Shown here one piece after another: positions 48,510 to 56,615 of a stretch of DNA of 61,132 nt. A program made the translations under genes and the position numbers. How positions within the stretch are numbered: the stretch's first letter is position 1; each line of letters begins with the position of its first letter. The stretch covers positions 1 to 61,132 of the forward strand of contig JAJDWR010000001.1 in the NCBI GenBank assembly GCA_022825505.1, in the 5' to 3' direction. Under the pieces are notes generated by a model. It saw nothing but the letters and a program-made list of their open reading frames with translations. It was not told where the DNA came from and did not search any database. This DNA comes from Gammaproteobacteria bacterium (GTDB taxonomy: Bacteria > Pseudomonadota > Gammaproteobacteria > Steroidobacterales > Rariloculaceae).

Positions 48510-49355
48510 TTACAGATATTTGGGATTGCTCACTCCAGTCAGGACGTCGCAAGCATATCCTGCGGCGGACTTCTGATTTTCATTCAGACGACCGCCGCCT
48601 GCTGGCGGCAAGTAGTCTCCGTGCCGGACATTGCGGTGACCTAGGGACACGTCAATCACGTTATCTGGCACGGGCAGGTCGTGTTCCTTGGGTCCATTGA
48701 AACCAAGTGCGAGGCCAGGTGAGTCCCTGAAGAAAAGAAATGCCTGCAGAAGATCGCCAAGCGGATAGGCAAGACTTAGGACCCGATCCTTTCTCGAGTG
48801 CAGTACGCCAACCCGCTTGGAGTACATGGTTGCGTCACGATAAGCTGCGGAATCAGCAAGAGAGTCGCCATCAATTGCCGGCGCCATGAGGCACACTTGG
48901 TCGATGTGGATACCATGCTCGAGTAATCCGCTGATTGCTCCCATTGCTACCCTAGCACCTAGGCTGTGGGTAACGAAGCTGAGCCGAGGGGCTGGTTGGA
49001 GATACCGAACGATGAATCTTGTAAGGTTTTCAGCCGTATCGTCAGCGTCGTGACCCTCAAAAGAATAGCTTAATGCTCTAAGAAATGAGTCGCCAGGCCA
49101 AAGCGTCGCGACAATCCCCCCGCGAACTCGACCATTGAGCATACTAGCGAGCCTCTGCAAGCTATCTCTACCCTTTGGGCGATTGACATCAAACCCGTGA
49201 ATCAAGAAAGTGATGCGTGGTTCGGAGGCAAGCTCCGACACCAATTCGCATCCAACACGACACCTACCGTCCGCGTCCCACTGCTGGAGCTGACCATCAA
49301 AAACCGCACCACCTGATATTCGCTCGTTATCGCGAAAACTCAATACGTATATCAT
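48510..49355 (-). CDS. Alpha/beta hydrolase (DUF900-like serine esterase)
   Basis: 281 residues, no signal peptide. An oxyanion-type strand ITFLIHGFDVNRPKGRDSL leads to the nucleophile elbow FVTHSLGARVAM (G-x-S-x-G variant H-S-L-G). A likely acid Asp lies in LHSRKDRVLSLAYP and a His in RHGDYLPP. The pattern resembles DUF900-type esterases. The start overlaps the stop of the membrane-protein gene upstream by one base, so the two are probably co-translated. It is the last gene of a four-gene minus-strand set that also includes a DUF2235 hydrolase. Substrate unknown; a lipid or ester is a guess. Confidence 0.8.
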   Translation of the reverse strand: MIYVLSFRDNERISGGAVFDGQLQQWDADGRCRVGCELVSELASEPRITFLIHGFDVNRPKGRDSLQRLASMLNGRVRGGIVATLWPGDSFLRALSYSFEGHDADDTAENLTRFIVRYLQPAPRLSFVTHSLGARVAMGAISGLLEHGIHIDQVCLMAPAIDGDSLADSAAYRDATMYSKRVGVLHSRKDRVLSLAYPLGDLLQAFLFFRDSPGLALGFNGPKEHDLPVPDNVIDVSLGHRNVRHGDYLPPAGGGRLNENQKSAAGYACDVLTGVSNPKYL

Positions 49356-50050
49356 CAGGATTGCGTCCGCTGTAGGCGTCCTACTACCGCTCCGCGCGCA
49401 GAGTTGAATCCCTTTACCAAGTCGTGCGAGATAGGAGCCAAGGGTATTGCGGCAACTCCAACAATCAGCCCCTTGATATACAACGATAGGCTGTCAGGGC
49501 CGCCTTGCTGCATGGCTACAAGAAATGTGGCTATCGTGGCCAATACGACAGCTACTACTGCCGCCCAAAGACGCACATATTGTGTGTAGGATGCCTCGGC
49601 AAGTGCCAGCGAAGCGTCAACGCGGGCATCGGCGGCCAATTCGTAACGAGCCAGTACTCCACGCTGTGCATCATCGAGTGTTCCCGACTCGGCGAGCGCT
49701 GTCGCGACATCTTTGAGCCGTTCACTGTCAACCACACCTCCTACAGCGTGTGCAAGTCCATGCGCACTGGATTTTGTGAGACCTATTCGAATTCCCTGCC
49801 GAAGGGTTTGTCCCAAGCGTCCGGCACCGCGCCCCTGACGATATTGCGCTCTCAGCACATCGATCGAATTGGTTCCCAGCGTGCTCTGGACGGCTTCCAT
49901 AAGCGGTCCGCGCAGTAGGTTTTCGATCTGCCCAAAGCCCGCTAAACGTAACGGTGCGAACTTCAGTACCTGAACTATTCCGAACGCTGCGTTGCCAAGC
50001 GCTCCGGCGCCCAATATCATCGCTACAAGCGATTCATAGGTAAATTCCAT
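49355..50050 (-). CDS. Hypothetical membrane protein between two hydrolase genes
   Basis: 231 residues. A weak hydrophobic N-terminus (LVAMILGAGALGNAAFGIVQ), a soluble middle part of about 120 residues, then two transmembrane helices (LWAAVVAVVLATIATFLVAM and LYIKGLIVGVAAIPLAP). The middle includes a Gln/Arg/Gly segment (QYRQGRGAGRLGQTLRQG). No family recognised. Coupling to the esterase by a one-base overlap suggests it tethers or controls that enzyme. Confidence 0.72.
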   Translation of the reverse strand: MEFTYESLVAMILGAGALGNAAFGIVQVLKFAPLRLAGFGQIENLLRGPLMEAVQSTLGTNSIDVLRAQYRQGRGAGRLGQTLRQGIRIGLTKSSAHGLAHAVGGVVDSERLKDVATALAESGTLDDAQRGVLARYELAADARVDASLALAEASYTQYVRLWAAVVAVVLATIATFLVAMQQGGPDSLSLYIKGLIVGVAAIPLAPISHDLVKGFNSARGAVVGRLQRTQS

Positions 50051-50087
50051 AACTAACTTTGCCTAAGCGTTGTTTGTATTCGCAAGT

Positions 50088-50518
50088 CTACAAAATCCGA
50101 GAGGTTGCAGGAAGGGCCGAATTGCCGCCATTCGCCAGTGAGCAATGCCGAACGCTGAAATGGACGCGTTGCATTAGTCGTCGATTTTCAAGCCCAGCGA
50201 CACAAACTAGGCGATCCAGCCCCGCAGCAAGATTTCCATCCGCCCAAGGCGCTTCGATTTGCACGTCGAACCATAGGTCCGTCCGGCCACCAAGTCAGCC
50301 TGCGTGGCCAAGCATGGGTTGGCTGCCTCGAAGTCGGACGATCCCCAGTCTGCTGTCAGGTTCTCAGTACCCTTTGGCTGGCAAAGCCATCCCATGTGAT
50401 CGCAAACTCGAAACGACAGGCGTTCGACTGCCAAGACGACGATTGCCAGGAGAGTCATGAGCGCGACTGCCACCACAATCGGCCACAGAAGTCTTCGAAG
50501 CTCTCGACCGCCTGACAA
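50088..50518 (-). pseudogene. Frameshifted small membrane protein of the LCQP family
   Basis: The first frame (start 50518) gives a transmembrane helix (PIVVAVALMTLLAIVVLAV), then MGWLCQPKG, NPCLATQADLVAGRTY, and drifts at about 50273. Shifting by one base there restores YWFDVQIEAPWADGNLAAG, which matches the G-x-x-Y-x-F-x-V strand and following residues of the paralogue at 46178-46741. The restored frame ends at 50088. A one-base deletion, real or a sequencing error, best explains this. Confidence 0.6.
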
Positions 50519-50527
50519 TCTCCGACG

Positions 50528-52072
50528 TTACTTGTCGCCACGCGGTGACGGGGAAGAACCGTTAGCCCGGCCATTCAAGTGAGACCATGCCGCCATGGCC
50601 CTGTTCAGCGTTTCCGCCGATGCTGCCCGCTTCAACACAGTCAACGCACCGAAAAGAATGGCGAAAGCCACCATCCACTCCGGATTTTGCCGCAGGGCCT
50701 CGACCCAGCCGAAGACGAAATCCGGCAGCAAGTCCCCGATCAACTTCAATGCCGGATCCGGCGGGCAAGTGGCTGTCTTGCAGGGAGTGCCGGCAGCCCA
50801 ATCGAGATAGAACTGGGAAGCGGGCAGCATAGCCGTGGCCACCAAAAACACCCAATAGAGCCATCGTCTCCAGCCTGTCACTGCCAACGCGCTCTTCATC
50901 TCTTTCGCACGCACCGTTCTCTGTATTTCGGATTCGAACTCGGATTTTTCGTCTATCTTCCCTCGCGTTGATACGATCCTGTACTTTTCGGGCAGGTCGG
51001 TCGGCGCGTAAGGCACGACTTTCCCCCGGATTCGCTCGAAGACGCTGCGGTGGATTTTGGGCAGGTCGATCTTGACATTCGCCTTTTCCGCATCTCGGCC
51101 GTTGCAGAGATCCGCGATGTTTCTGGGCTTGTACCGATAGTAGGCGGCCAGTACCGACCGCGAATCGTGCTGTGCGCCATGCCAGTCGCTTCGGTGCCGG
51201 TATTCTCCCCGCAGATCGGCTCTGAAGTGCAGGCCGGAGCCACCGGTGGCGGATTCCTCGACTCTGGAAATCATCCAATCGAGCGAGACCAGCGCAAGCT
51301 CGGATCTGGGATAACCCCCGCCAACATCGGAGTGCACGCCCGGAAACCAGACCTGCTCGATTCTCTCGGAATCCTCGTTCCCCCGTTCGTCCCAAAGGAC
51401 GGGGTGAAACGTATGCCGCTCATCGTCGATCGATACGGCATGGCAAGCTCTGACAACGCGTTTCCACAATCCTTGGTCTGGAAATCGCAGCGGGTAGATC
51501 CACTTGTCCCAGAAAATTGCGATTTCATCGATGGGGAAACCATACGCGTCGACCGTGTCCCAAACGCCGATGAATTCGATCTCGGGGCAATCATCGTTGC
51601 ATTTATTGTTCCTGGAGCGCCCTTTGGAAAACAAACCCGAATACGCGAGCCTGTACCTCGTCCTATACTCGTCAAAGTTCTGACATGCCTGCCTGTGCAA
51701 ATCGCGTTCTGATTGAAAAACCTCGACCAACCCGCACCTGGCAATCAATCCGGCGAGCACACGTACCGTGAAGGCACCTCTGCTGAAGCCGAAGAGATAG
51801 ATCTTGTCGGACCCTTCCTCTGTGCCATCCGTCTCGTAGTTGCGGCACAGAAACTTGTACAGTTCGATGACATTGCGCTTCAGGCCAAAACCGAATGCGC
51901 CGCCGAGCAACTTGAACAGCAGAAACTGTTGCGTCCCGACACCGTCGTCGTACATTGCGATTTGGTCTTTGCGATGCAGATCCAGAGCACGGTACAAGCG
52001 CCAGACGTTGGTCTTGTGCCGCTTCGCGGCGCTGTTGCCCGTGCCGTCGGAAAGTACAATAATTTTTTTCAT
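50528..52072 (-). CDS. DUF2235 (Tle1-like) alpha/beta hydrolase with C-terminal membrane helices
   Basis: 514 residues. The start KKIIVLSDGTGNSAAKRHKT is the family hallmark. The nucleophile elbow is G95-F-S97-R-G99 (YLFGFSRGAFTVRVLAGL). The acid/His region is WFPGVHSDVGGGYP. Unlike many relatives it ends with two hydrophobic segments (YWVFLVATAMLPASQF and WMVAFAILFGALTVL), so it is probably membrane-tethered. Tle1 phospholipase effectors of type VI secretion share this domain, but no VgrG, Hcp or PAAR gene is nearby. Same direction as three small downstream genes and 108 bp downstream of the SUMF1 lipoprotein gene. Confidence 0.88.
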   Translation of the reverse strand: MKKIIVLSDGTGNSAAKRHKTNVWRLYRALDLHRKDQIAMYDDGVGTQQFLLFKLLGGAFGFGLKRNVIELYKFLCRNYETDGTEEGSDKIYLFGFSRGAFTVRVLAGLIARCGLVEVFQSERDLHRQACQNFDEYRTRYRLAYSGLFSKGRSRNNKCNDDCPEIEFIGVWDTVDAYGFPIDEIAIFWDKWIYPLRFPDQGLWKRVVRACHAVSIDDERHTFHPVLWDERGNEDSERIEQVWFPGVHSDVGGGYPRSELALVSLDWMISRVEESATGGSGLHFRADLRGEYRHRSDWHGAQHDSRSVLAAYYRYKPRNIADLCNGRDAEKANVKIDLPKIHRSVFERIRGKVVPYAPTDLPEKYRIVSTRGKIDEKSEFESEIQRTVRAKEMKSALAVTGWRRWLYWVFLVATAMLPASQFYLDWAAGTPCKTATCPPDPALKLIGDLLPDFVFGWVEALRQNPEWMVAFAILFGALTVLKRAASAETLNRAMAAWSHLNGRANGSSPSPRGDK

Positions 52073-52180
52073 GGGGCCTCCGCGCCGGTCGTTAGTTTAG
52101 TGAACAAGCGATTGACTCAAGCCGACAACCAACCGGTATTGCCATTAGGCTTGCGATGCCACTGCCTGCCCATTGCAGAT

Positions 52181-54718
52181 TCATGGGGTTAGCGTCCGGG
52201 CCACGCGGAATCCGTGGCTGTAGTACCAGTTCCCGAAGAGGTCCACGGCGCGTGACGCCGAGCGCAGGTCCCGCGGGTAGCTGCTCCAGGAACCGCCACG
52301 CAACACGCGAACACCGCACCCACCGCTTCGCCAGGCACTTCCATCCGACGGCGCGCCACCGTAACTGTCGTTCGAACAATCCTCCACCCACTCCCACACA
52401 TTGCCGTGCATGTCGTGCACGCCAAACGCATTCGGGGAGAACGATCCTGACGGTGCTGTTTGTCTGCTGCCCCATTGACTGCCGCATCCTCTACAGTGCG
52501 CCCGATCAGAACCGATATCGTTGCCCCAGCTGTACGCGGTCGACGAGCCCGCCCGCGCCACGTACTCCCATTCCGCCTCGCTCAGTAACCGGTAATCCTC
52601 TCCAGTTTGGATTGACAACCAAGACACGTAGCTCTGAGCGTCTTCCCACGACACGTTGATCGCCGGGCGCCGACCCCGGCCCCAACCCTCGTCGTCCGGA
52701 CGATAACCACCGCAACCGCCACCGGCCACGCACGCGTCCCATTGCGCGAATGTCACTTCGTACTTCGACACCGCGAATGCCTGAGGAATCATCACGTCGT
52801 GAACCGGAAACTCGTTGTTCTCGCAATTCTGACCCGATACGCAGCCCATCCGAAACCGTCCCGCCGGTATCACCACCATTTCGGGACCCTGACCGCCCGA
52901 CGCCAGCGCATCGCTGAACTCTTCGCCAGGTTCGAACAAGCTCTCCAGCACAACCTCAAAAATCGTCTGCACGTCCGCCTCATGAGCAACCGTCACCTCG
53001 CGGGTTTCGTAACCCGGCGCGCTGACTTCGACTCGATAGTCTCCCGCCGGCAGTTCCATCCCCGGCTCATAGCCGCGCGAGGCATCGGCCGCAAACCGTA
53101 CCGTTGCGTCCGGCGGCGTCGGCACGATCGAGAACCGCTGAGGCACGCCGGCGGTCACCACAATCCGCGCCCGCGAACCCGCGCCTTCCCGGTGCCGCCA
53201 AACCCGAGTCTCCGAGTTCAGCCCCCGGACAACGATCTCTCCAGTGTTCGCATCTGCAAAGTTGCAAGCACCCCTGAACCCGGTACCGTTAAGCGCCGTC
53301 AGCTCAATGACATACTCCCGGCCCGCCTCGACCTCCAGCGCGCTGCACATCGCCTCGTTCACGATCTCGCCCGAGAACACGTTCCTTCCGTCGACGTCCA
53401 CGTCGATCGCGTCGCCGTCCTCGCACTCGTGGTCGCGCACGCAGATGTCGATGGTGCCGGTCTCGCCCTCGATCCGGACGGGAAAGTCCTCAAGGCCCCG
53501 TTCGCCCTGAACCACCAGGCACAGCTCCAACGAGAAGTCGCTGTCGCCGCTGGAAATCGTCATCGAGTCGGAGGATGCCTCGCCCGACGCGGCCACCAGT
53601 TCGAGTTCGGAGTTCGGCCGAACCTCGATCTCGAACCGCCCGTCCGCGTCGGCGACCGCCGAGGACGTACCCGTGTAATCGATCCCCCTGGCGGTCAGCT
53701 CCGCGTAACTGACGGGGTCGCCGTTCCCATCCAGCACGCAACCAGTGATCGAAACGGACTCGTAGATGACATCGGCGTTCCAGGTGGAGAAGTGTCCCAC
53801 CGCGCCCACATACGCCCAGTTGCCCGGAGACACTTCCGCCAGCCGCGCCTCGCCTTCCTCGATCCAGTAGCCGGGTTCCCCGGACCAGTAATACAACGGC
53901 ATCGCTGGCGGCGCGTCCTGCGGGCTGCGCCCAGCGGCCAGGGGAATGGATAGCTGAGCGACATCGCCAGCGGCCAGTTGCAGCCGCTCCCCGTTGTCCG
54001 CCCGAAGATCCACGCTGACGGCGCCGTAGGACTCGATCGGCGCGGCGGTCTGCGAGCCGGTGTTCCAACTCTGGAAATCGCCGGGCATCAGCGAGGGATC
54101 CCGGGAGGGATCGAGCACGGCCACGGAGGCCACCGCGCGACCGGTATAGGCGTTTCCGTCCCCGGTCGTCATTGCATTGGCCGGCAGCGTCACTACCGAT
54201 AGGCCGTCGACGCTTACATCTACGCCCTCGGCCGCGTCGAACTCCCGGACGGCCTGAACGGGGACCATGTTCAGGTGCACGTCGCGGCCCGCGGTCGCGT
54301 CCAGCAGGGTGACGACGGCCGACTGCGCGGCGAAACCCTCCGCCTCGGCATGCACGGCCAGGCGTCCGGGGTTGGCGGGGACTTCGATCGCGTAGGCGCC
54401 ATCCGCGTCGCTCAGGGTATCGCCGACGCGATGCGGGATGCCGTCGCCGAACTGGCTCACCGTCACGGACGCGCCCTCGATGGGCGCATGCGTGGCGTGG
54501 TTGCGAACGGTTCCGGACAACGCGACCTCCAGGCTGCCGTACGGTTCCACGGCCACTGTCATCTCGGCGGTGGCGCCCGCCTCGCCGTTGAGATCAGGGC
54601 CGACGGAGATCGCTGGAGGTTCGTTGCGAGCGCAACCGGCGGCCAGAAGGCATGCAGAGGTTGCCGCGAACGCGAACTGGAGCGTTTTCGCTTGCTTCCC
54701 CCGAATGTCAATCCACAT
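52181..54718 (-). CDS. Large lipoprotein: carboxypeptidase-regulatory-like, DHECEDGD module and SUMF1/FGE domain
   Basis: 845 residues from ATG 54718 (GGGAGA upstream). Lipobox LLAAGC. Domains in order: a carboxypeptidase-regulatory/CILP-like beta fold (GTVRNHATHAPIEGASVTVS, then DTLSDADGAYAIEV), a region ending GHFSTWNADVIYES, a second beta fold (ITGCVLDGNGDPVSYAELTA), the Cys module shared with 44371-45123 (ICVRDHECEDGDAIDVDVDG ... WRHREGAGSRARIVV), a PEGA-like strand (PAGDYRVEVSAPGYETREV) and a C-terminal SUMF1 domain (MVVIPAGRFRMGC ... VLRGGSWSSYPRDLRSASR). The FGE Cys pair is absent. It is a modular surface or periplasmic protein with no assigned function. Confidence 0.85.
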   Translation of the reverse strand: MWIDIRGKQAKTLQFAFAATSACLLAAGCARNEPPAISVGPDLNGEAGATAEMTVAVEPYGSLEVALSGTVRNHATHAPIEGASVTVSQFGDGIPHRVGDTLSDADGAYAIEVPANPGRLAVHAEAEGFAAQSAVVTLLDATAGRDVHLNMVPVQAVREFDAAEGVDVSVDGLSVVTLPANAMTTGDGNAYTGRAVASVAVLDPSRDPSLMPGDFQSWNTGSQTAAPIESYGAVSVDLRADNGERLQLAAGDVAQLSIPLAAGRSPQDAPPAMPLYYWSGEPGYWIEEGEARLAEVSPGNWAYVGAVGHFSTWNADVIYESVSITGCVLDGNGDPVSYAELTARGIDYTGTSSAVADADGRFEIEVRPNSELELVAASGEASSDSMTISSGDSDFSLELCLVVQGERGLEDFPVRIEGETGTIDICVRDHECEDGDAIDVDVDGRNVFSGEIVNEAMCSALEVEAGREYVIELTALNGTGFRGACNFADANTGEIVVRGLNSETRVWRHREGAGSRARIVVTAGVPQRFSIVPTPPDATVRFAADASRGYEPGMELPAGDYRVEVSAPGYETREVTVAHEADVQTIFEVVLESLFEPGEEFSDALASGGQGPEMVVIPAGRFRMGCVSGQNCENNEFPVHDVMIPQAFAVSKYEVTFAQWDACVAGGGCGGYRPDDEGWGRGRRPAINVSWEDAQSYVSWLSIQTGEDYRLLSEAEWEYVARAGSSTAYSWGNDIGSDRAHCRGCGSQWGSRQTAPSGSFSPNAFGVHDMHGNVWEWVEDCSNDSYGGAPSDGSAWRSGGCGVRVLRGGSWSSYPRDLRSASRAVDLFGNWYYSHGFRVARTLTP

Positions 54719-54911
54719 CGCCAGGAAATCTCCCGCCAACCAGGCACGAGGCTGGGATTCCAAGGTTGCAGAAATCGACGCGGAACGCAACCTGTCAATT
54801 GGAGGGGTACGGGGAAGGAGTCCCCGACGCTTCACTACCCGCTGTCCACGCTTCACGGCAGCCGATGCCGTACGCCATGCGAGTCTCGTCTGCTGCTAGC
54901 GGGCCGGCAGC

Positions 54912-55346
54912 CTAATTCCCCGGCGCGGCTTCGGCGTCCCCGCCGCGTGGCATTCCAAGGCGTCCTTCGATATGGGCAAGTCGCTGGAGGATCTCGGCCA
55001 GAATCCCCTGAAAGGCATCCAGACGCACATCGATGGCTGCGTGGTCCTCGCGCATGTCAGAACGCAGACTGTCCACGCGGGCATCCAGCCGGTCGAATCG
55101 GGTGTCCTGCCCGTCGATGCGAGCGTCCAGCCGGTCGATGCGGGCGTCCAGCCGGTCGAATCGGGTGTTGAAATCGACTCGCAACCCCTCCACGCGAGTG
55201 TCCAGCCGGTCGATTCGGGCGTTGACATCGACTCCCAACCCGTCGATACGAGCGTTCGTGGAAGCGCTCTGGAACACCATGACAGTGACCAGCAGCATTC
55301 CCATGCCGATCACGGCGCCAACGTTGATCCGCGTTTCCGTACTCAT
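54912..55346 (-). CDS. Membrane-anchored coiled-coil protein, copy 1
   Basis: 144 residues from the ATG at 55346 (MSTETRINVGAVIGMGMLLV); a longer start at 55385 is possible. There is one N-terminal transmembrane helix (VGAVIGMGMLLVTVMVFQ). A long run of heptads of type RIDRLDARVEGLRVD follows, then a terminal helix (FQGILAEILQRLAHIEGRLG). It should form an elongated multimeric coil projecting from the membrane. Near-identical neighbour at 55561-55941. Function unknown. Confidence 0.8.
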   Translation of the reverse strand: MSTETRINVGAVIGMGMLLVTVMVFQSASTNARIDGLGVDVNARIDRLDTRVEGLRVDFNTRFDRLDARIDRLDARIDGQDTRFDRLDARVDSLRSDMREDHAAIDVRLDAFQGILAEILQRLAHIEGRLGMPRGGDAEAAPGN

Positions 55347-55560
55347 TCCCCAACCCCTCCGGGACCGCCCCGAACTCGAAGCCATTTTCGCACAACGGCT
55401 AGCCGAACTCGATTACCGAAACTGAGGAATTTGCCCAGAAACGGGACAAATCGGGAGCGGCGGATGTTGCCGGCACGGGCCGCGCCGACGCGTCCCGGGC
55501 GCTTGCGGCATCTCATTCTGTGGCGCTGCGCGCAGGCAAGCCTACCGGCGGGGCGGCAGC

Positions 55561-55941
55561 CTAATTCCCCGGCGCGTCCTCGGCGTCCCCGCCGCGCGGC
55601 ATTCCAAGGCGTCCTTCGATATGGGCAAGCCGCTGGAGGATCTCGGCCAGAGTCCCCTGAAAGGCATCCAGGCGCGCAACGAGTGCTGCGTGGTCCTCGC
55701 GCATGTCCGAACGCAGACTGTCCATGCGGGTGTCCTGCCGGTCGATGCGGGCGTCCAGCCGGTCGAATCGGGCGTCCTGCCGGTCGAATCGGGTGTTGAC
55801 ATCGACTCGCAACCCCTCCATGCGAGCGTCCAGCCGGTCGATTCGGGCGTTCGTGGAGGCGCTCTGGAACACCATGACAGTGACCAGCAGCATTCCCATG
55901 CCGATCACGGCACCGACATTGATCCGCGTTTCCGTACTCAT
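55561..55941 (-). CDS. Membrane-anchored coiled-coil protein, copy 2
   Basis: 126 residues from ATG 55941. Same layout as copy 1: transmembrane helix, heptads (RIDRLDARMEGLRVD, RFDRQDARFDRLDARID) and the same C-terminal helix, but about 18 residues fewer in the coil. The pair arose by tandem duplication including the promoter. Different coil lengths might allow hetero-oligomers; this is inference. Confidence 0.8.
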   Translation of the reverse strand: MSTETRINVGAVIGMGMLLVTVMVFQSASTNARIDRLDARMEGLRVDVNTRFDRQDARFDRLDARIDRQDTRMDSLRSDMREDHAALVARLDAFQGTLAEILQRLAHIEGRLGMPRGGDAEDAPGN

Positions 55942-56068
55942 TCCCCATTCCCTCCGGGACCGCCCCAAACACGAAGCCATTTTCGCACAACGGCTAGCCG
56001 AACTCGATCAGCGAAACTGCGGAATTTGCCCAGAAACGGGACAAATCGGGAGTGGTTTCGCCGACGCC

Positions 56069-56455
56069 TCAATCGTCGTCATCATCGTCATCGTCGTCGT
56101 CATCATCGTAGTAATCGTCGTCATAGCCGACGATGAAGACGAAACTGAAGCTCACTTCACTGTCGAAAGGATTACGCGTGACCTGGGGTCCTCCCACCAT
56201 CCTCATGCCCGCTTGCTGCAAGGCTGATATCGTCGCGGCACATCGATCGCCTTGTTGGATCGACACCCCGGCGGCCGAGGTTGCGCTTGAGTTACGCACC
56301 GTAATGCTTCCATTTGGGTCCGTTACGCATCGGAATACCGCGACTCTGTCCGGGCTCAAAATTTGCGCATTTTCCTGTGCAGACAGCTGCACGATTCCGG
56401 AGGACAACAACAAGGCGACAACTGACGCGGCAATCAATATCGTTTTTCTGGCCAT
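56069..56455 (-). CDS. Small exported protein with poly-aspartate tail
   Basis: 128 residues with a signal peptide (ILIAASVVALLLSSGIVQLS). A ~75-residue domain has two Cys (VFRCVTDPNGS, QGDRCAATI). A hydrophobic strand (FSFVFIVGYDDDYY) then leads into about 12 Asp residues that end the protein. The tail is encoded by a GAT/GAC trinucleotide tract and could bind calcium or vary in length by slippage. No family recognised. Confidence 0.72.
   Translation of the reverse strand: MARKTILIAASVVALLLSSGIVQLSAQENAQILSPDRVAVFRCVTDPNGSITVRNSSATSAAGVSIQQGDRCAATISALQQAGMRMVGGPQVTRNPFDSEVSFSFVFIVGYDDDYYDDDDDDDDDDDD
56072..56125. repeat. Trinucleotide (ATC/GTC) tract encoding the Asp tail
   Basis: About 18 near-continuous Asp codons (with three Tyr codons) on the minus strand, mixing GAT and GAC. 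The mixture suggests selection for Asp rather than pure slippage, although the tract still resembles a contingency repeat. Confidence 0.75.
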
Positions 56456-56615
56456 ACTTCCTCCTGAGGCGATACACTGCCTGTCATTCTAACGCGTGAG
56501 CGGCGCCGGAACCTCTTCTCGCTCAGGCCCATCTTGTAGCATGCCTCCGTGGTCGTCCGGCCCCGCCGGCCCCTGCGCGGCGGCGGCAGCGTCCAGCAGC
56601 CCCAACAGAAAAACT

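Larger units (their letters stand above)
54902..56053. repeat. Direct duplication of ~500-550 bp (54902-55454 and 55551-56053)
   Basis: The two halves share the gene end (GCAGCCTAATTCCCCGGCGC), most of the coding region and the upstream region through GAAACGGGACAAATCGGGAG. Gene and promoter were therefore copied together. The copies differ by an in-frame length change in the coiled-coil repeat. A 97-bp spacer separates them. Confidence 0.88.

Noticed and set aside
50528..52072. DUF2235 protein as a type VI secretion effector
   Set aside because: No VgrG, Hcp, PAAR, adaptor or structural type VI gene anywhere in the window; only the hydrolase fold is supported.
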